Assembly: GCF_003946085.1 (NCBI RefSeq)
Contig: NZ_RHOB01000006.1
Span: 1 to 64,000 of the forward strand
Reading direction: 5' to 3'
Source of the DNA: Levilactobacillus angrenensis
GTDB lineage: Bacteria > Bacillota > Bacilli > Lactobacillales > Lactobacillaceae
Length of the DNA: 64,000 nt
Shown: positions 38,055 to 48,369 of the stretch, piece after piece
How positions within the stretch are numbered: position 1 is the stretch's first letter
How the letters are laid out: every line of letters begins with the position of its first letter
Notes under the pieces: model-generated
Databases searched by the model: none
What the model was told of the DNA's origin: nothing
Seen by the model: the letters and a program-made list of their open reading frames with translations, nothing else
Program-made: the position numbers and the translations under genes

Positions 38055-38095
38055 GTGGTCCCCTCCTCAGGAAATGTAATCAGTACGGTTGGGCG

Positions 38096-38190
38096 TTTGC
38101 GTAAACCAACTAACCAGCAGATGCTAATGCTCAATATTAGCTTCAATTGCAAGCGGTAACATTCATCACACTCTGGTTTAGTGAACCAAC
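38096..38190 (-). promoter_or_regulatory. xylR upstream region: cre and XylR half sites
   Basis: Perfect cre TTGCAAGCGGTAACA at 38147-38161. GTAAACCAACTAACC (about 38101-38115) and GTGAACCAACCAACT (about 38181-38195) contain XylR-type half sites but no full 23-bp palindrome. The rest of 38055-38331 shows no gene. Confidence 0.6.
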
Positions 38191-38331
38191 CAACTCCAGT
38201 ATCACCTACTGAAACGTAAAATTCAACTGTTTCTGGCGAATTTCTGTGAAAAAGGCGCGTGAGCAGGTCTCCACCAAGTTGGTGCACAAAAGGGGTTGAG
38301 GCAGTTTTGCCCCAACCCTGGCGTGATGACT

Positions 38332-39593
<1,262 letters not shown>

Positions 39594-39609
39594 GGGACTC
39601 ACTCCCTTA

Positions 39610-40926
39610 TCAGTTTTGATGTTCCTGACGCCAGCGTTTGATATACGCCAGCCGTTCCTTGAACCGGCCTTCGCGTCCCTGTTCGGTCGGTTCGTAATAC
39701 ACGTGGCCTTGCAAGTCGTCCGGCATCGTCTGCATGTTCGTCAGCTTGTCCTTCGTATCGTGCGCGTACTGGTACCCCTTGCCGTAATTCAGGTTCTTCA
39801 TCAGATTGGTGGGCGCATTGCGAATCTGCAGCGGGACCGGCTCGTCGCGGGTCTCCTTGACGTCCTTCTTAGCGGCTAACCGCGCCTTGTAAATGGCGTT
39901 GGACTTAGGCGCTAACGACAAATAGGCCACGGCCTCCGTCAAATGAACGTCACACTCAGGCATCCCCAAAAATTGGCAAGCCTGAAACACGTTAACGGCA
40001 ATGTTCAACGCGTTGGTGTCGGCTAGTCCAATGTCTTCACTGGCAAAACGGACCAGGCGCCGCGCGATGTACAGCGGGTCCTCGCCCCCCTCAAGCATGC
40101 GCGACAACCAGTAAATGGCGGCGTCCACATCGGAGTTGCGCATGGATTTGTGCAACGCTGAAATGATGTTGTAGTGCTCCTCACCGGTCTTGTCGTAGAG
40201 CACGAACTTTTGCGTGATCAGCTGTTTCAGGTCGTCCATGGTCACGGTGACCTGCTGGCCAGACTTCTGTCCGTTCAGCACGGCCATCTCCAACGTATTC
40301 AAAGCGTTACGGGCATCCCCGTTGGCAAATTCCGCAATCGCCCGCAGTTCGTCGGCGCCAATACTTACCGTGACGTCGAACCCATCCGGATTGTTGAGCG
40401 CATTGGTCAAGAGCTGTTCAATGTCGCTGGTCTCTAAGGCTTTGAGCACGAAGACCTTGCAGCGTGATAAGAGTGCGGAGTTGACCTCAAACGACGGATT
40501 TTCCGTGGTGGCACCAATCAAAATGATGCTTCCCCGCTCCACGTACGGGAGAAAGGCGTCCTGTTGGGCCTTGTTGAAGCGATGGATTTCGTCAACGAAG
40601 ACGATGGTCTGCTCGCCAATCTCCCGGTCGCTTTCGGCCTGATGCATGATCTTCTTGATCTTACTGATACTGCTGTCGACGGCACTGAAGCTGAGAAACT
40701 TGGCCTGCGTTTGCCGGGCAATAATCTCGGCCAGCGTGGTCTTGCCCACACCCGGCGGTCCCCAGAAAATCATCGACGAGACTTGGTCATTTTCGATCAG
40801 TTCCCGCAGAATCTTCCCGGTCCCCAGCAAATGGGTCTGCCCCACGAACTGGTCCAGCGTCCGTGGCCGCACCCGACTCGCTAACGGGGTGTTCTGGTTA
40901 TTCGCAAAGAGCGACTCTTGTTCCAC
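39610..40926 (-). CDS. rarA: Replication-associated recombination protein A (RarA/MgsA)
   Basis: AAA+ clamp-loader-like ATPase acting at stalled forks. Walker [14 protein letters not shown], Walker [19 protein letters not shown], sensor region [12 protein letters not shown] and the RarA C-terminal domain. GTG 40926, within TTTCACGTGGAACAAG, is preferred. It yields [18 protein letters not shown], the usual start, and 438 residues. The open frame extends 17 codons upstream without a ribosome site. It is 17 bases upstream of arsC on the same strand and could be cotranscribed. Confidence 0.93.
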   Translation of the reverse strand: MEQESLFANNQNTPLASRVRPRTLDQFVGQTHLLGTGKILRELIENDQVSSMIFWGPPGVGKTTLAEIIARQTQAKFLSFSAVDSSISKIKKIMHQAESDREIGEQTIVFVDEIHRFNKAQQDAFLPYVERGSIILIGATTENPSFEVNSALLSRCKVFVLKALETSDIEQLLTNALNNPDGFDVTVSIGADELRAIAEFANGDARNALNTLEMAVLNGQKSGQQVTVTMDDLKQLITQKFVLYDKTGEEHYNIISALHKSMRNSDVDAAIYWLSRMLEGGEDPLYIARRLVRFASEDIGLADTNALNIAVNVFQACQFLGMPECDVHLTEAVAYLSLAPKSNAIYKARLAAKKDVKETRDEPVPLQIRNAPTNLMKNLNYGKGYQYAHDTKDKLTNMQTMPDDLQGHVYYEPTEQGREGRFKERLAYIKRWRQEHQN

Positions 40927-41074
40927 GTGAAACACTTCCCTTTTAGGTCCATGATACCTTGTTTTGGGGGAATACAAAAGTCATTAAAACTCGTGCTTCC
41001 TACTATTACTAACGAAATTGACGCACGATTTGTCACCCCTAAATGGCCTGCACCGTCAAATTTGGCAGGAATTT

Positions 41075-42823
41075 CTACGATAGTTGACCCCGTTGTGCCT
41101 GAGCCTGCAGTAGCGCGGCCTGTAAGGCGTCATCAACGGCATAAATGTACAAGCCATTGACTCCCCGCGTGAGTAGCACATTCAACTCATGCGGTAAGAG
41201 TTCCGCGGCCACGGAAATTTTTTGTTTCTGGCCGTTGGCGTCCGTCACCGTCCGCTTCTTAGTCACCTTGCTATTTTGGCTAGCGCTTGAATCAAACACC
41301 ACGTGACCGTCCCGGTATTTAACGGAAGGCCCGATGATGACGCCACTATAGTTCAGGTCAAAGCCTTGAATCGTAAACGTTGACCCGACTTCGCCCAACG
41401 TCTGTTCTTGTTCCGCCCAGGCCAAATGCTTGGTCCACCGTGGTTGCCCCTTGGGCGTTTTCAATTGTTTGTTCCACGGCAATTTTAGCTTTCCGACCGT
41501 GACGTAATCGGTCTGCTTGTTCGTAGATGAGTATGGCCAGTCAAACGTTGCCAGCATGCGCGATAGACCGTGACTTTGGTCTTGGGCCTTGGCTCTGATA
41601 GCCTCATACATGGCCACCGGATCTGTGAACACTTTTAAATCGTAATTTTCGTCCGGGGGCACGGGGCCCACGAGACCGTCTTGCACCAGATGTGTTAACC
41701 AATCCTGCGTCGCCTGATTGGCATTCATCCGCAACTGGTGGTTGAGAGTGATGAGACCGCCCTGATGTTTCGCCCGTTGTTCCAGTCGTTCCACCTGTTC
41801 GGCCGAAATATATCCTTCTCGACTAAGAATCTGGCGCTTATCAAAAACGGCCACCACCACTTTGGCTCGCGACAAAATGTCATCCCACTGGTTTGTCCCG
41901 CGATAGGACTGCTTGCCTTGGGTCCACAAAAGATGGGCCTCGTCGACTAAGACCACATCGACCTGCTTGTTGTCGGGATTCATGATAAACGTCGTCGGCT
42001 TGCTGACGTGTGAAACCGGGATGCCCAGCTTCTCCGCGATATTTTGATAAACCTTGACCTGCTCATCGTGATTGACCAGCAGGTAATTTTGCGCGGTATG
42101 ATAGGCCGTATAGTTTTGGTCCTGCCCCAGCTGCCATAGCTGATAAAACAGCGAACTCAGTAAGACTGTCTTGCCAGACCCAGCCTCACCTTCCACCAAA
42201 ATCAGCTGGTGACCCTGTGTCGCTTTAAAGGCCGCCTGGATTTTCCGCAATATTGTCTCACGCGCGTGGTCTTGTTCCTGCGTCAGGCTGTGAAACGGTG
42301 AGGCCTTGAACAACGCCGAATCCCGCACGATGGCTTCGATGGGAAATAAATCTGCGTCAATTTTATGCAGTTCTCGCCAAATGACTGAGAAGATGGCGTT
42401 CTTCTCGTTGGCCGTGTAGTACTTATTTTGCTGGTTTTCTCGTCGGTTGTTCAGGCGTTTGACACTGGGTACACCTGACATGTAGAGCATCATGCTGTTT
42501 TCAATATCCATCGTCAAGGACTTATTGAAATGCGGATGGCCAATCACCACTAGCTGTGAATTCGGGCTTTCCGCCAGGTATTTCCAATCTTTGCGCGTCG
42601 CTGGGTCGATTTCCAGATGTTGCCAGGTTCGATGTGCAATATCGTTGGTTTCGCCCACGTAGACTTGGTAGTCGTGTGCTTTTTCCTTGTCGTAAACGAT
42701 GTAGACCGTGGGATATTCCAGTAACAGTTCGCCCCGGTTGCCCGAGACCTCCTTTTTAATCTCAAGCGATACCTTATCATCAAATTCAACTTGTTGAATT
42801 TCGGGCTTTTCAACCTTTGCCAT
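41075..42823 (-). CDS. GIY-YIG / DUF2075 ATPase fusion
   Basis: About 582 residues. The N-terminal GIY-YIG-like nuclease fold (YPTVYIVYDKEKAHD, VYVGETNDIAHRTWQH; about 36-75) is followed by a DUF2075 P-loop NTPase: Walker A LVEGEAGSGKTVLL (about 208), Walker B VVLVDEAHLLW (about 289) and a helicase-like C-terminus (FTIQGFDLNYSGVIIGPSV, LLTRGVNGLYIYA). Start ATG 42823 after AGGGGTGA. Lies 10 bases downstream of a MazG-like gene. Role unknown. Nuclease plus ATPase plus pyrophosphohydrolase suggests nucleic-acid or defence work (inference). Confidence 0.8.
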   Translation of the reverse strand: MAKVEKPEIQQVEFDDKVSLEIKKEVSGNRGELLLEYPTVYIVYDKEKAHDYQVYVGETNDIAHRTWQHLEIDPATRKDWKYLAESPNSQLVVIGHPHFNKSLTMDIENSMMLYMSGVPSVKRLNNRRENQQNKYYTANEKNAIFSVIWRELHKIDADLFPIEAIVRDSALFKASPFHSLTQEQDHARETILRKIQAAFKATQGHQLILVEGEAGSGKTVLLSSLFYQLWQLGQDQNYTAYHTAQNYLLVNHDEQVKVYQNIAEKLGIPVSHVSKPTTFIMNPDNKQVDVVLVDEAHLLWTQGKQSYRGTNQWDDILSRAKVVVAVFDKRQILSREGYISAEQVERLEQRAKHQGGLITLNHQLRMNANQATQDWLTHLVQDGLVGPVPPDENYDLKVFTDPVAMYEAIRAKAQDQSHGLSRMLATFDWPYSSTNKQTDYVTVGKLKLPWNKQLKTPKGQPRWTKHLAWAEQEQTLGEVGSTFTIQGFDLNYSGVIIGPSVKYRDGHVVFDSSASQNSKVTKKRTVTDANGQKQKISVAAELLPHELNVLLTRGVNGLYIYAVDDALQAALLQAQAQRGQLS

Positions 42824-42833
42824 ACTGTCACCC

Positions 42834-43154
42834 CTAGTCTTGGTCAAATTTCCAATGACGGTGCACGTTGATCTCGTGTTTCTGTTGAACCAGCTCGTTG
42901 GGTGTGACGCCGAGTTGGTCACACATGTAATACGCATAGGTCAAGACGTCCCCTAGCTCCAGCTTCAGGTCAGCGATTTGCTGGTCACTGAAGGTCTGCT
43001 GGCTGTCTTGCCAGAGAAATAATTCATTGACTTCCGCGACTTCCACCGATAGTGCTCGAGCCAATGCCGGCAACGTATGGTACTTTTCCCAGCCCCGTTG
43101 ATGCCGGAAGTCTCGTAATTCCTGAATCACCTGTGAATAGTCTAAATCAGCCAT
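42834..43154 (-). CDS. MazG-like nucleotide pyrophosphohydrolase
   Basis: 106 residues, single-domain all-alpha NTP-PPase. Metal motif EVAEVNELF (ExxE) and LKLELGDVLTYAYYM (ExxD) are in the order expected, with RDFRHQRGWEKYHTLPALA before them. Hydrolyses (d)NTPs to monophosphates, by family. ATG 43154 follows GGGGGCTGCGCAAC. First gene of the two-gene operon with the DUF2075 protein. Confidence 0.85.
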   Translation of the reverse strand: MADLDYSQVIQELRDFRHQRGWEKYHTLPALARALSVEVAEVNELFLWQDSQQTFSDQQIADLKLELGDVLTYAYYMCDQLGVTPNELVQQKHEINVHRHWKFDQD

Positions 43155-43353
43155 GTTGCGCAGCCCCCTGTCAGTTTGGTTAGTTGGTCAAATTATACCA
43201 TTGAGGGGATCGGTTTGAGAATAGCTTTTGTATGGCACATAACTTAGCCTGGCACCAGAAAACTTCCCGGATTTAAAATTGAAGTGCAACACCTGGTAAG
43301 GTAATTTAGGGTAAGTAAATAAGCCATGAAGACCTATACTTTTAAGCGTCGAA

Positions 43354-43385
43354 ACTAAAGACATGTGGTGATGTGTCTTTAGTTA
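43354..43385. other. Hairpin in a 490-bp gene-free stretch
   Basis: AACTAAAGACA / TGTCTTTAGTT stem with an 8-10 base loop and no T-run. The surrounding 43160-43640 holds the mazG-like promoter region and upstream DNA of the GH20-like gene. No coding frame there has a ribosome site. Confidence 0.5.
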
Positions 43386-43645
43386 TAAATCAAAAAATTG
43401 GCTATGTCTTCAACGCAATTTTTCAATTACGATTCTTAAATCCCAATCCCAAATCAAAAATTCCTTGCTTCTTCCCAATTATTTCGCTCAACCACATTCC
43501 TGACAAGCCACTCACTCACCCCAAGTCAATTTTCCAAGCCATCCCCTCGAAATCTGACCGTACACAAGCTATCTCGTTGACCTGACGTACCCAAAAAAGC
43601 TATGCTAATCTCATCAATCAAATTCGCTTTTGGAGGGGGTTCACT

Positions 43646-44731
43646 ATGCACCAGAAATTACGGTTCGGGTTTCTCACATTACTAGCGCTACTCAGCGTCC
43701 TGTTGCTCTGTGGTCAGCCGACGCACGCGCAAGCTGCCGCCAATCCCAGTAGCTTTGCCAATCGTCAAGGCCTGTTGATTGACCTTGGCCGGCATCCCCT
43801 CCCTGAAAAAGACCTCCAGCAGGTCATTCAGGCCGCGGCGGATCAGAAGTTTCAGTACGTCGTTTTACATTTGAGCGACAATGAGCACCTGAGTTTTCAA
43901 TCCAAATATCTCAAAAACAAGGCTTCTAAAACGGTCCTGTCACCCGCGGCCCTCAAACGTTTGGTGAAATTCGCCAGTGCGCGTGACGTTCAGTTAGTTC
44001 CGGCGCTAGACGTACCCGCCCACACTGGGGCGTTGTTGCGGCAGCTGAAGAAGTCGCACCCAAAGATTTATCGCCGCGTCAAGCTCGACAGTCAGTCACT
44101 AGATTACACCAATCCGGCCACCGTGACGCTGGTCAAAAAGCTCTATCAGGAACTCGACACTAGCTTTAAAGCCCAACCGCAACGTGCACTATTATTAGGC
44201 GCCGACGAAGTACCCGGGACAGACAAGATGTACCAGAAACTAACGACCTTCATCAACCAACTTAATCAATTTCAGAATAAACGGGGCTACACGACCATCG
44301 TTTGGAACGACTCCCTACTGAAGAGTCAGCTCAAAAAGCTCAACCGCAACATCGTGGTCAATTACTGGTCACAATCTGGCAACCGCGCTACGACCAAGGC
44401 GCTCACCAACCGTCGCACCAAGCGGGTGTCCGTGAGCGACCTCCTGACCGCCAAGCGGACCATCGTCAATGCCAACAGCTATGCGACCTACTATCAGCTC
44501 CAGTTCATCGGCAATGTGGCCAATGATCAGTACTTCATCGACTACCTGCGCGACTCATACCGGCCCTATTTCTTCAATGAAATCAACGCCGCCGGCCAAA
44601 ACCAAGACCGCACTTACGAGCCCAAAGTCACCACGACGGGCACACTGGTCAGTCTCTGGGGCCACGACGCGCAAGGCGTCAAGACCAGCGCGATTGTCGA
44701 TTTTATTCATAAGTTAGAAGTTCCCAAGTAA
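43646..44731 (+). CDS. Secreted GH20-like beta-N-acetylhexosaminidase
   Basis: 361 residues with a signal peptide (LTLLALLSVLLLCGQPTHAQA, cleaved near HAQAA) and a GH20-type TIM barrel starting GLLIDLGRHPLPEKDLQQVI. The catalytic Asp-Glu pair occurs as LLLGADEVPG, where classical members have GGDE. VPALDVPAHTGALLRQ is the typical beta-strand 3 region. Probably removes terminal GlcNAc or GalNAc from wall or host glycans. ATG 43646 follows TGGAGGGGG. Monocistronic. Confidence 0.8.
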   Translation: MHQKLRFGFLTLLALLSVLLLCGQPTHAQAAANPSSFANRQGLLIDLGRHPLPEKDLQQVIQAAADQKFQYVVLHLSDNEHLSFQSKYLKNKASKTVLSPAALKRLVKFASARDVQLVPALDVPAHTGALLRQLKKSHPKIYRRVKLDSQSLDYTNPATVTLVKKLYQELDTSFKAQPQRALLLGADEVPGTDKMYQKLTTFINQLNQFQNKRGYTTIVWNDSLLKSQLKKLNRNIVVNYWSQSGNRATTKALTNRRTKRVSVSDLLTAKRTIVNANSYATYYQLQFIGNVANDQYFIDYLRDSYRPYFFNEINAAGQNQDRTYEPKVTTTGTLVSLWGHDAQGVKTSAIVDFIHKLEVPK

Positions 44732-44801
44732 AAAGGACCGGCAGTAACGTCCAGTCCCTAAATGTTTTGTGATGACACCTGGCTGTTGGCCGGTGCCATT
44801 T

Positions 44802-45737
44802 TTAGTCTTCAAAGAAGTCTTGATCAATTTCAAAAATTTCTAATTGTTGTTTTACTTGAACACCGACATGATATTGCAGCATCAATTCCGTCAGCTGAAT
44901 ACCATCAACTAACACGATAGAAAAGTTTTTCGCCGTCTCAACCGCTTTAGTAGAAAAGCTAGACGTAGTAATAAATACTCCTCGGTCAGCGTGATAGCGC
45001 GACAACGCACCATAAAATGAATCAATAGCTGGTCGTTGCACCGTATTCGCTTCTTCATACCGCTTAGCCTGTACGTAAACTGTACTGGTTCCCAAAGCAT
45101 CCTGATTGATCACACCATCAATTCCACCATCATTACTCAACTGCGTAACCCAGGCTGATCCATTTGGCCCCTTATACCCCATCGCACCTAGTAGTTTGAC
45201 TACCAAGTTTTCAAAAAAGGCTGGTTCTGCTTCACGAATCCGCTGAAGTAAGCTAGTTGCCACCTCATCATTGTAAGCATTCACCTGTTGGGTCAATCGA
45301 TCGACTGTCGCCGCTTCATCATCCGTTTCTGGCACAACTGCATCTTGCTTACGCTGACGCCGTTCCGCTAGGTCGCGTTCATGCTGGATATATAGTGGCT
45401 GCTGATGCAGTAACTCACGCGTCACCGCCACTCCGGACTTGGCAATCTGTTGACCCAACTTTGAAATGGCATAGTACCCCCGCCGTGTTCGCCGCAGTAA
45501 CCCAGCAGTCGTCATTTCGCTAACGGCCCAGCCCACACGATCCTCGATGATATTTTGTTGATTTGGATAGGTTAGCTGTCGTAGCTCTGCCGGCAGTTGT
45601 AAACTATCCGCTACTGCCACGTTTAACTTTCTACCATGCCATTCCGATTTAGTAGCAACTAATGCCAACACACTCGGTCCTAACGCATCCCAGGTGGGTA
45701 ACCCATGCTTGCCGATTTTCAATTGGTGATAATCCAT
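44802..45737 (-). CDS. mrr: Mrr-family restriction endonuclease
   Basis: 311 residues: N-terminal winged-helix (Mrr_N) domain with AVSEMTTAGLLRRTRRGYY (about 65-90), a Glu/Lys linker, and a PD-(D/E)xK nuclease domain with FFENLVVKLLGAMGY, DGGIDGVIN and VYVQAKRYE (Asp ... Gln-x-Lys). Type IV enzymes of this class cut modified (methylated) DNA. No cognate methylase is adjacent. ATG 45737 has no strong ribosome site nearby. Chromosomal neighbour of the DUF2075 module. Confidence 0.88.
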   Translation of the reverse strand: MDYHQLKIGKHGLPTWDALGPSVLALVATKSEWHGRKLNVAVADSLQLPAELRQLTYPNQQNIIEDRVGWAVSEMTTAGLLRRTRRGYYAISKLGQQIAKSGVAVTRELLHQQPLYIQHERDLAERRQRKQDAVVPETDDEAATVDRLTQQVNAYNDEVATSLLQRIREAEPAFFENLVVKLLGAMGYKGPNGSAWVTQLSNDGGIDGVINQDALGTSTVYVQAKRYEEANTVQRPAIDSFYGALSRYHADRGVFITTSSFSTKAVETAKNFSIVLVDGIQLTELMLQYHVGVQVKQQLEIFEIDQDFFED

Positions 45738-45828
45738 GACTGATGCGACCTTTCTACGTTGTTGTCAGGTTTATGGCCTCATTATAAAAGAATTGTCACC
45801 AAAACACGACTACTTTGTCGTAGCCAAC

Positions 45829-45857
45829 TTAAAAGCCTCCTGGCAAGTGCCATGAGG
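45829..45857. terminator. Terminator of WYL regulator gene
   Basis: AGCCTC-CTGGCA / TGCCAT-GAGGCT nested stem between the mrr upstream region and the WYL gene, with TTTTAAG on the minus strand. Confidence 0.6.
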
Positions 45858-45864
45858 CTCTAAC

Positions 45865-46833
45865 TCATCCTTGATAATACTGTAACGCCTTCGCCAGCTC
45901 CCGTTTCACGGTCTGGGCCAACTTCTGCGGTGCCTTGACTTGAATCTGCGCGCCCTGGCTCATGACCCACAATAGCGTGCCTCGCGAGGCCAAATGGTCA
46001 CCCTTGATAATCACGCTACCATCGTCTTCCCAACTGGTGATGCGCGCATTGGGCAGCTGATCCAGCGCCGTTTGCGGGTAGCCCCAATACCGGAATTCAT
46101 ACGGCGTATCCGATGCGCCCGCCAACAAATGTGTCAATGATCCGGCTGCCAATCGTTCGGTACTTGGGACTGTCATGTTGCTGTCCTGAGCGACGTGCGC
46201 CTCTTCAAAATGGTCCAACCGGTAGTTCAAACTCTTGTCTCGTTCCGGCAAATACATCACGACGTAAAAATAGAAATCAGCAAAGTACACGCTCAACGGC
46301 ACGCCCGCACCAGACTGGGCAATCGTTTCGCCCTGCTGGTTGGGAACGCTACTGCGATAGCTAAACGCAATCGGCGTCTGGTGAGCGATCCATTTGGAAA
46401 AGCTCCGCAACCGGGGTAAGATTTCGCGGTCACCATTGGAAAATAACGGTGTGTAGTCCTTCAATGTCTGGTCAATCAATTGCTCCACTACCGGCTGATC
46501 TTCGACCGTAACCAGCGCTACCAAATGGTCTTTGACCCGCAGCAACTCCGTCGTCGTCAATGAGCGCGTGCCAATCACCATCTTGAGCAGTGCCAAGACT
46601 TCTTCGGTCGCTAGCGTGCTGCCCTTGGCCAAATGATAACTGCCGCTCGTGGTGTCCCGCTGAATTTGAAAATCAGCTTCATCTCGATCGACCGCATCGC
46701 GAATCACCTTAATATCGCGCTGGAGTGTCCGTTCCGTAACCTGATAGTGGTCCTTAGTGGCCTCATCAATCGCAATCTTTTCACCACTGATTAGTTTAAG
46801 TAAAATGTTAATCACGCGTTCTTGACTCTTCAT
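45865..46833 (-). CDS. WYL-domain transcriptional regulator (YafY type)
   Basis: 322 residues: N-terminal HTH_11 winged helix (VINILLKLISGEKIAIDEATKDHYQVTERTLQRDIKVIR, about 5-45), central WYL domain (IAFSYRSSVPNQQGE, FYFYVVMYLPERDKSLNYRLDHF) and a WCX-like C-terminus. WYL domains sense oligonucleotides or other ligands, and many regulate defence genes. mrr is nearby but on its own transcript. ATG 46833 follows AGGAGG by 6 bases. Confidence 0.85.
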   Translation of the reverse strand: MKSQERVINILLKLISGEKIAIDEATKDHYQVTERTLQRDIKVIRDAVDRDEADFQIQRDTTSGSYHLAKGSTLATEEVLALLKMVIGTRSLTTTELLRVKDHLVALVTVEDQPVVEQLIDQTLKDYTPLFSNGDREILPRLRSFSKWIAHQTPIAFSYRSSVPNQQGETIAQSGAGVPLSVYFADFYFYVVMYLPERDKSLNYRLDHFEEAHVAQDSNMTVPSTERLAAGSLTHLLAGASDTPYEFRYWGYPQTALDQLPNARITSWEDDGSVIIKGDHLASRGTLLWVMSQGAQIQVKAPQKLAQTVKRELAKALQYYQG

Positions 46834-46982
46834 CGTCACCCTCCTAAATCACTGACGAAATGGCTGTCGGCTATCAGTCACCACGACCATCTCGCTTGAA
46901 TAAATTCAGTATACCGTGTGGGGGTGTCACTACTTGTCGCTCGGAAAAATTTGTTGCGAAATTTTACTGATGACCATACTAA

Positions 46983-47005
46983 AAAAGCGACGCCAACATA
47001 GCGTC
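46983..47005 (-). terminator. Terminator, probably of the tRNA-Arg transcript before integration
   Basis: GCGACGC / GCGTCGC stem, minus strand followed by TTTTTT. On the minus strand nothing coding lies upstream of it except the attL junction, so it may once have ended the tRNA-Arg transcript. Confidence 0.55.
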
Positions 47006-47059
47006 GCATCAAGCTTATTCAATTATAAAATTCATGCAAAAATTGGGTTCTTATAATAT

Positions 47060-47097
47060 TTGGTGTCGATAGAAAAGCCTGTCGACACCATTTTTTG
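47060..47097 (+). terminator. Hairpin with plus-strand T-run
   Basis: TGGTGTCGA / TCGACACCA stem followed by TTTTTT. There is no plus-strand gene before it. It may belong to the end of the insertion-sequence remnant next to it. Confidence 0.45.
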
Positions 47098-47168
47098 CAC
47101 AATAAAAGGGACACACTGCCCCACAATAACATAGTCGACTAAAACCAATTGAAAGTGAGAATGACAAT

Positions 47169-47219
47169 ATGTCCCAAGAACAGTTTACACGAAATCTTCT
47201 AAAAATTAAAGACGAAATT
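47169..47219 (+). pseudogene. Possible N-terminal remnant of an ISL3-type transposase
   Basis: ATG at 47169 begins MSQEQFTRNLLKIKDEI, similar to the start of lactobacillus ISL3-family transposases. The similarity ends at the attL core (47220), after which the frame soon stops. If real, an IS fragment lies directly at the 3' side of the tRNA target site. The similarity is short. Confidence 0.35.
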
Positions 47220-47234
47220 AATGCGCCCCCCGAG
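47220..47234 (+). other. attL core of the integrated element
   Basis: AATGCGCCCCCCGAG is identical to the 3' end of the tRNA-Arg gene at 56364-56378, in the same orientation. No tRNA body follows here, only the short duplicated tail expected at the distal end of a tRNA-integrated element. Confidence 0.85.
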
Positions 47235-47329
47235 GGCTCTTTATTCAAATTCATAGACTAATAATAGTGGCTTTAATCCTTAATGTATAAGGGATTCGTA
47301 CACCACTAATCAACTTCATTATAGTTATG

Positions 47330-47359
47330 TGTCACCAAATTGTCACCACGGTGTCACCA
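47330..47359 (+). promoter_or_regulatory. Arm-type integrase sites, left end
   Basis: Three direct copies of TGTCACCA starting at 47330, 47341 and 47352, spaced exactly 11 bp (one helical turn). Two more copies lie beside the other att site, so these are likely integrase arm-binding sites. Confidence 0.7.
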
Positions 47360-47375
47360 CCAAACACGGCAAGGG

Positions 47376-47412
47376 CGATGGAACTGTTAGCTTTCCGGCT
47401 AGCAGTTTTTAT
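47376..47412 (+). terminator. Terminator at the left end of the element
   Basis: AACTGTTAGC / GCTAGCAGTT stem (10 pairs, one G-U), then TTTTTATTTT. May insulate the element from host transcription. Confidence 0.65.
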
Positions 47413-47432
47413 TTTATCTTGTCCATCATAAA

Positions 47433-47457
47433 AAGGACGCCTAATAATAGGCATCCC
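47433..47457 (-). terminator. Terminator of the methyltransferase gene
   Basis: Minus strand GGATGCCTA / TAGGCGTCC with loop TTAT and TTTTTATG after it. Confidence 0.8.
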
Positions 47458-47469
47458 TTGATGGTTAAA

Positions 47470-48156
47470 CTATTTTTTCGCTATTAATATCTTCGTGCTT
47501 AGTGCTGCATACATGCCGTTTATCCCCGCATGTTCTACCTGCACTGAATTCACACCTAACTGTTTTAATCTATTTCGGTATTCTCCAATATGTTCGATAT
47601 CTAAAATCACCAGTTGGCCCTCTGGTTTTAACACTCTGTAAGCCTCATCAATTGCCTTTTCTCGACTGGATTTTGGTTTCACATTATGGATTGAAAGACT
47701 GGCCACAACACTATCAAAGTGATTGTCTTCAAAGGGAAGTTTTGTCATATTACCTGTCACTAATTTGCTGACATTACTGACCCCCATTCGGTCAATGTTA
47801 TGTTGTGTTTCTTCAATGGCATTTCCCGATTGATCGCCTTGATTCCAAATATCCAAACCAACAACCTTGCCAGGAGCCTTTAATTGCCGAGAAATTTCTA
47901 ACAAGAATGCGCCATGTCCAGTACCCAAATCTAATACTTGTGAATTACTAGATAGGTTCATTTTTCTCACTAGACGTCTAATAATTTTATATTTTCCCGA
48001 AAGCGAAGTATTTAAATACAATCCACTAAACAATAACAAAACAATTGGAAAGATATAATTAGTCCAGTCTTTTGAAACAATTGCCGTAACTAGTCCTACA
48101 ACCCCAACCAATAGGAACATTATTGGCACTAACGGCGCGTCAATCCCTTTTTTCAT
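47470..48156 (-). CDS. Membrane-anchored class I SAM methyltransferase
   Basis: 228 residues with two N-terminal membrane helices (about 7-50), then a Rossmann methyltransferase domain: SAM motif VLDLGTGHGAFLLE, acidic VVGLDIW, motif IV region FDSVVASLSIHNV and the UbiE-like YRVLKPEGQLVILD. The acceptor is unknown. ATG 48156 follows GAGGTG. An upstream frame start at 48168 is less likely. Markedly AT-rich compared with host genes. The last gene of the element and the probable cargo (moron) gene, with its own terminator. Confidence 0.8.
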   Translation of the reverse strand: MKKGIDAPLVPIMFLLVGVVGLVTAIVSKDWTNYIFPIVLLLFSGLYLNTSLSGKYKIIRRLVRKMNLSSNSQVLDLGTGHGAFLLEISRQLKAPGKVVGLDIWNQGDQSGNAIEETQHNIDRMGVSNVSKLVTGNMTKLPFEDNHFDSVVASLSIHNVKPKSSREKAIDEAYRVLKPEGQLVILDIEHIGEYRNRLKQLGVNSVQVEHAGINGMYAALSTKILIAKK

Positions 48157-48369
48157 AAAACACCTCATCCAAATACTTAGTAGCTAATATGTAGCTGACA
48201 ATGACCTAATTATGACTGAACACACATCAGATTACAACTAATAATCTGTTAAGCCTATAGGACTTGCTTGGCGTTCTCTTAATGAATACTAAACATCACG
48301 TATAAGATTCGTTATCCTCCGGAAGGATAAGACACCACCGCTATCATGTTTCTAGGCCGCGATAAAACA

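Noticed and set aside
47051-47254. 67-codon minus-strand frame across attL
   Set aside because: It spans the recombination junction and a hairpin, has no ribosome site and no recognisable protein pattern.
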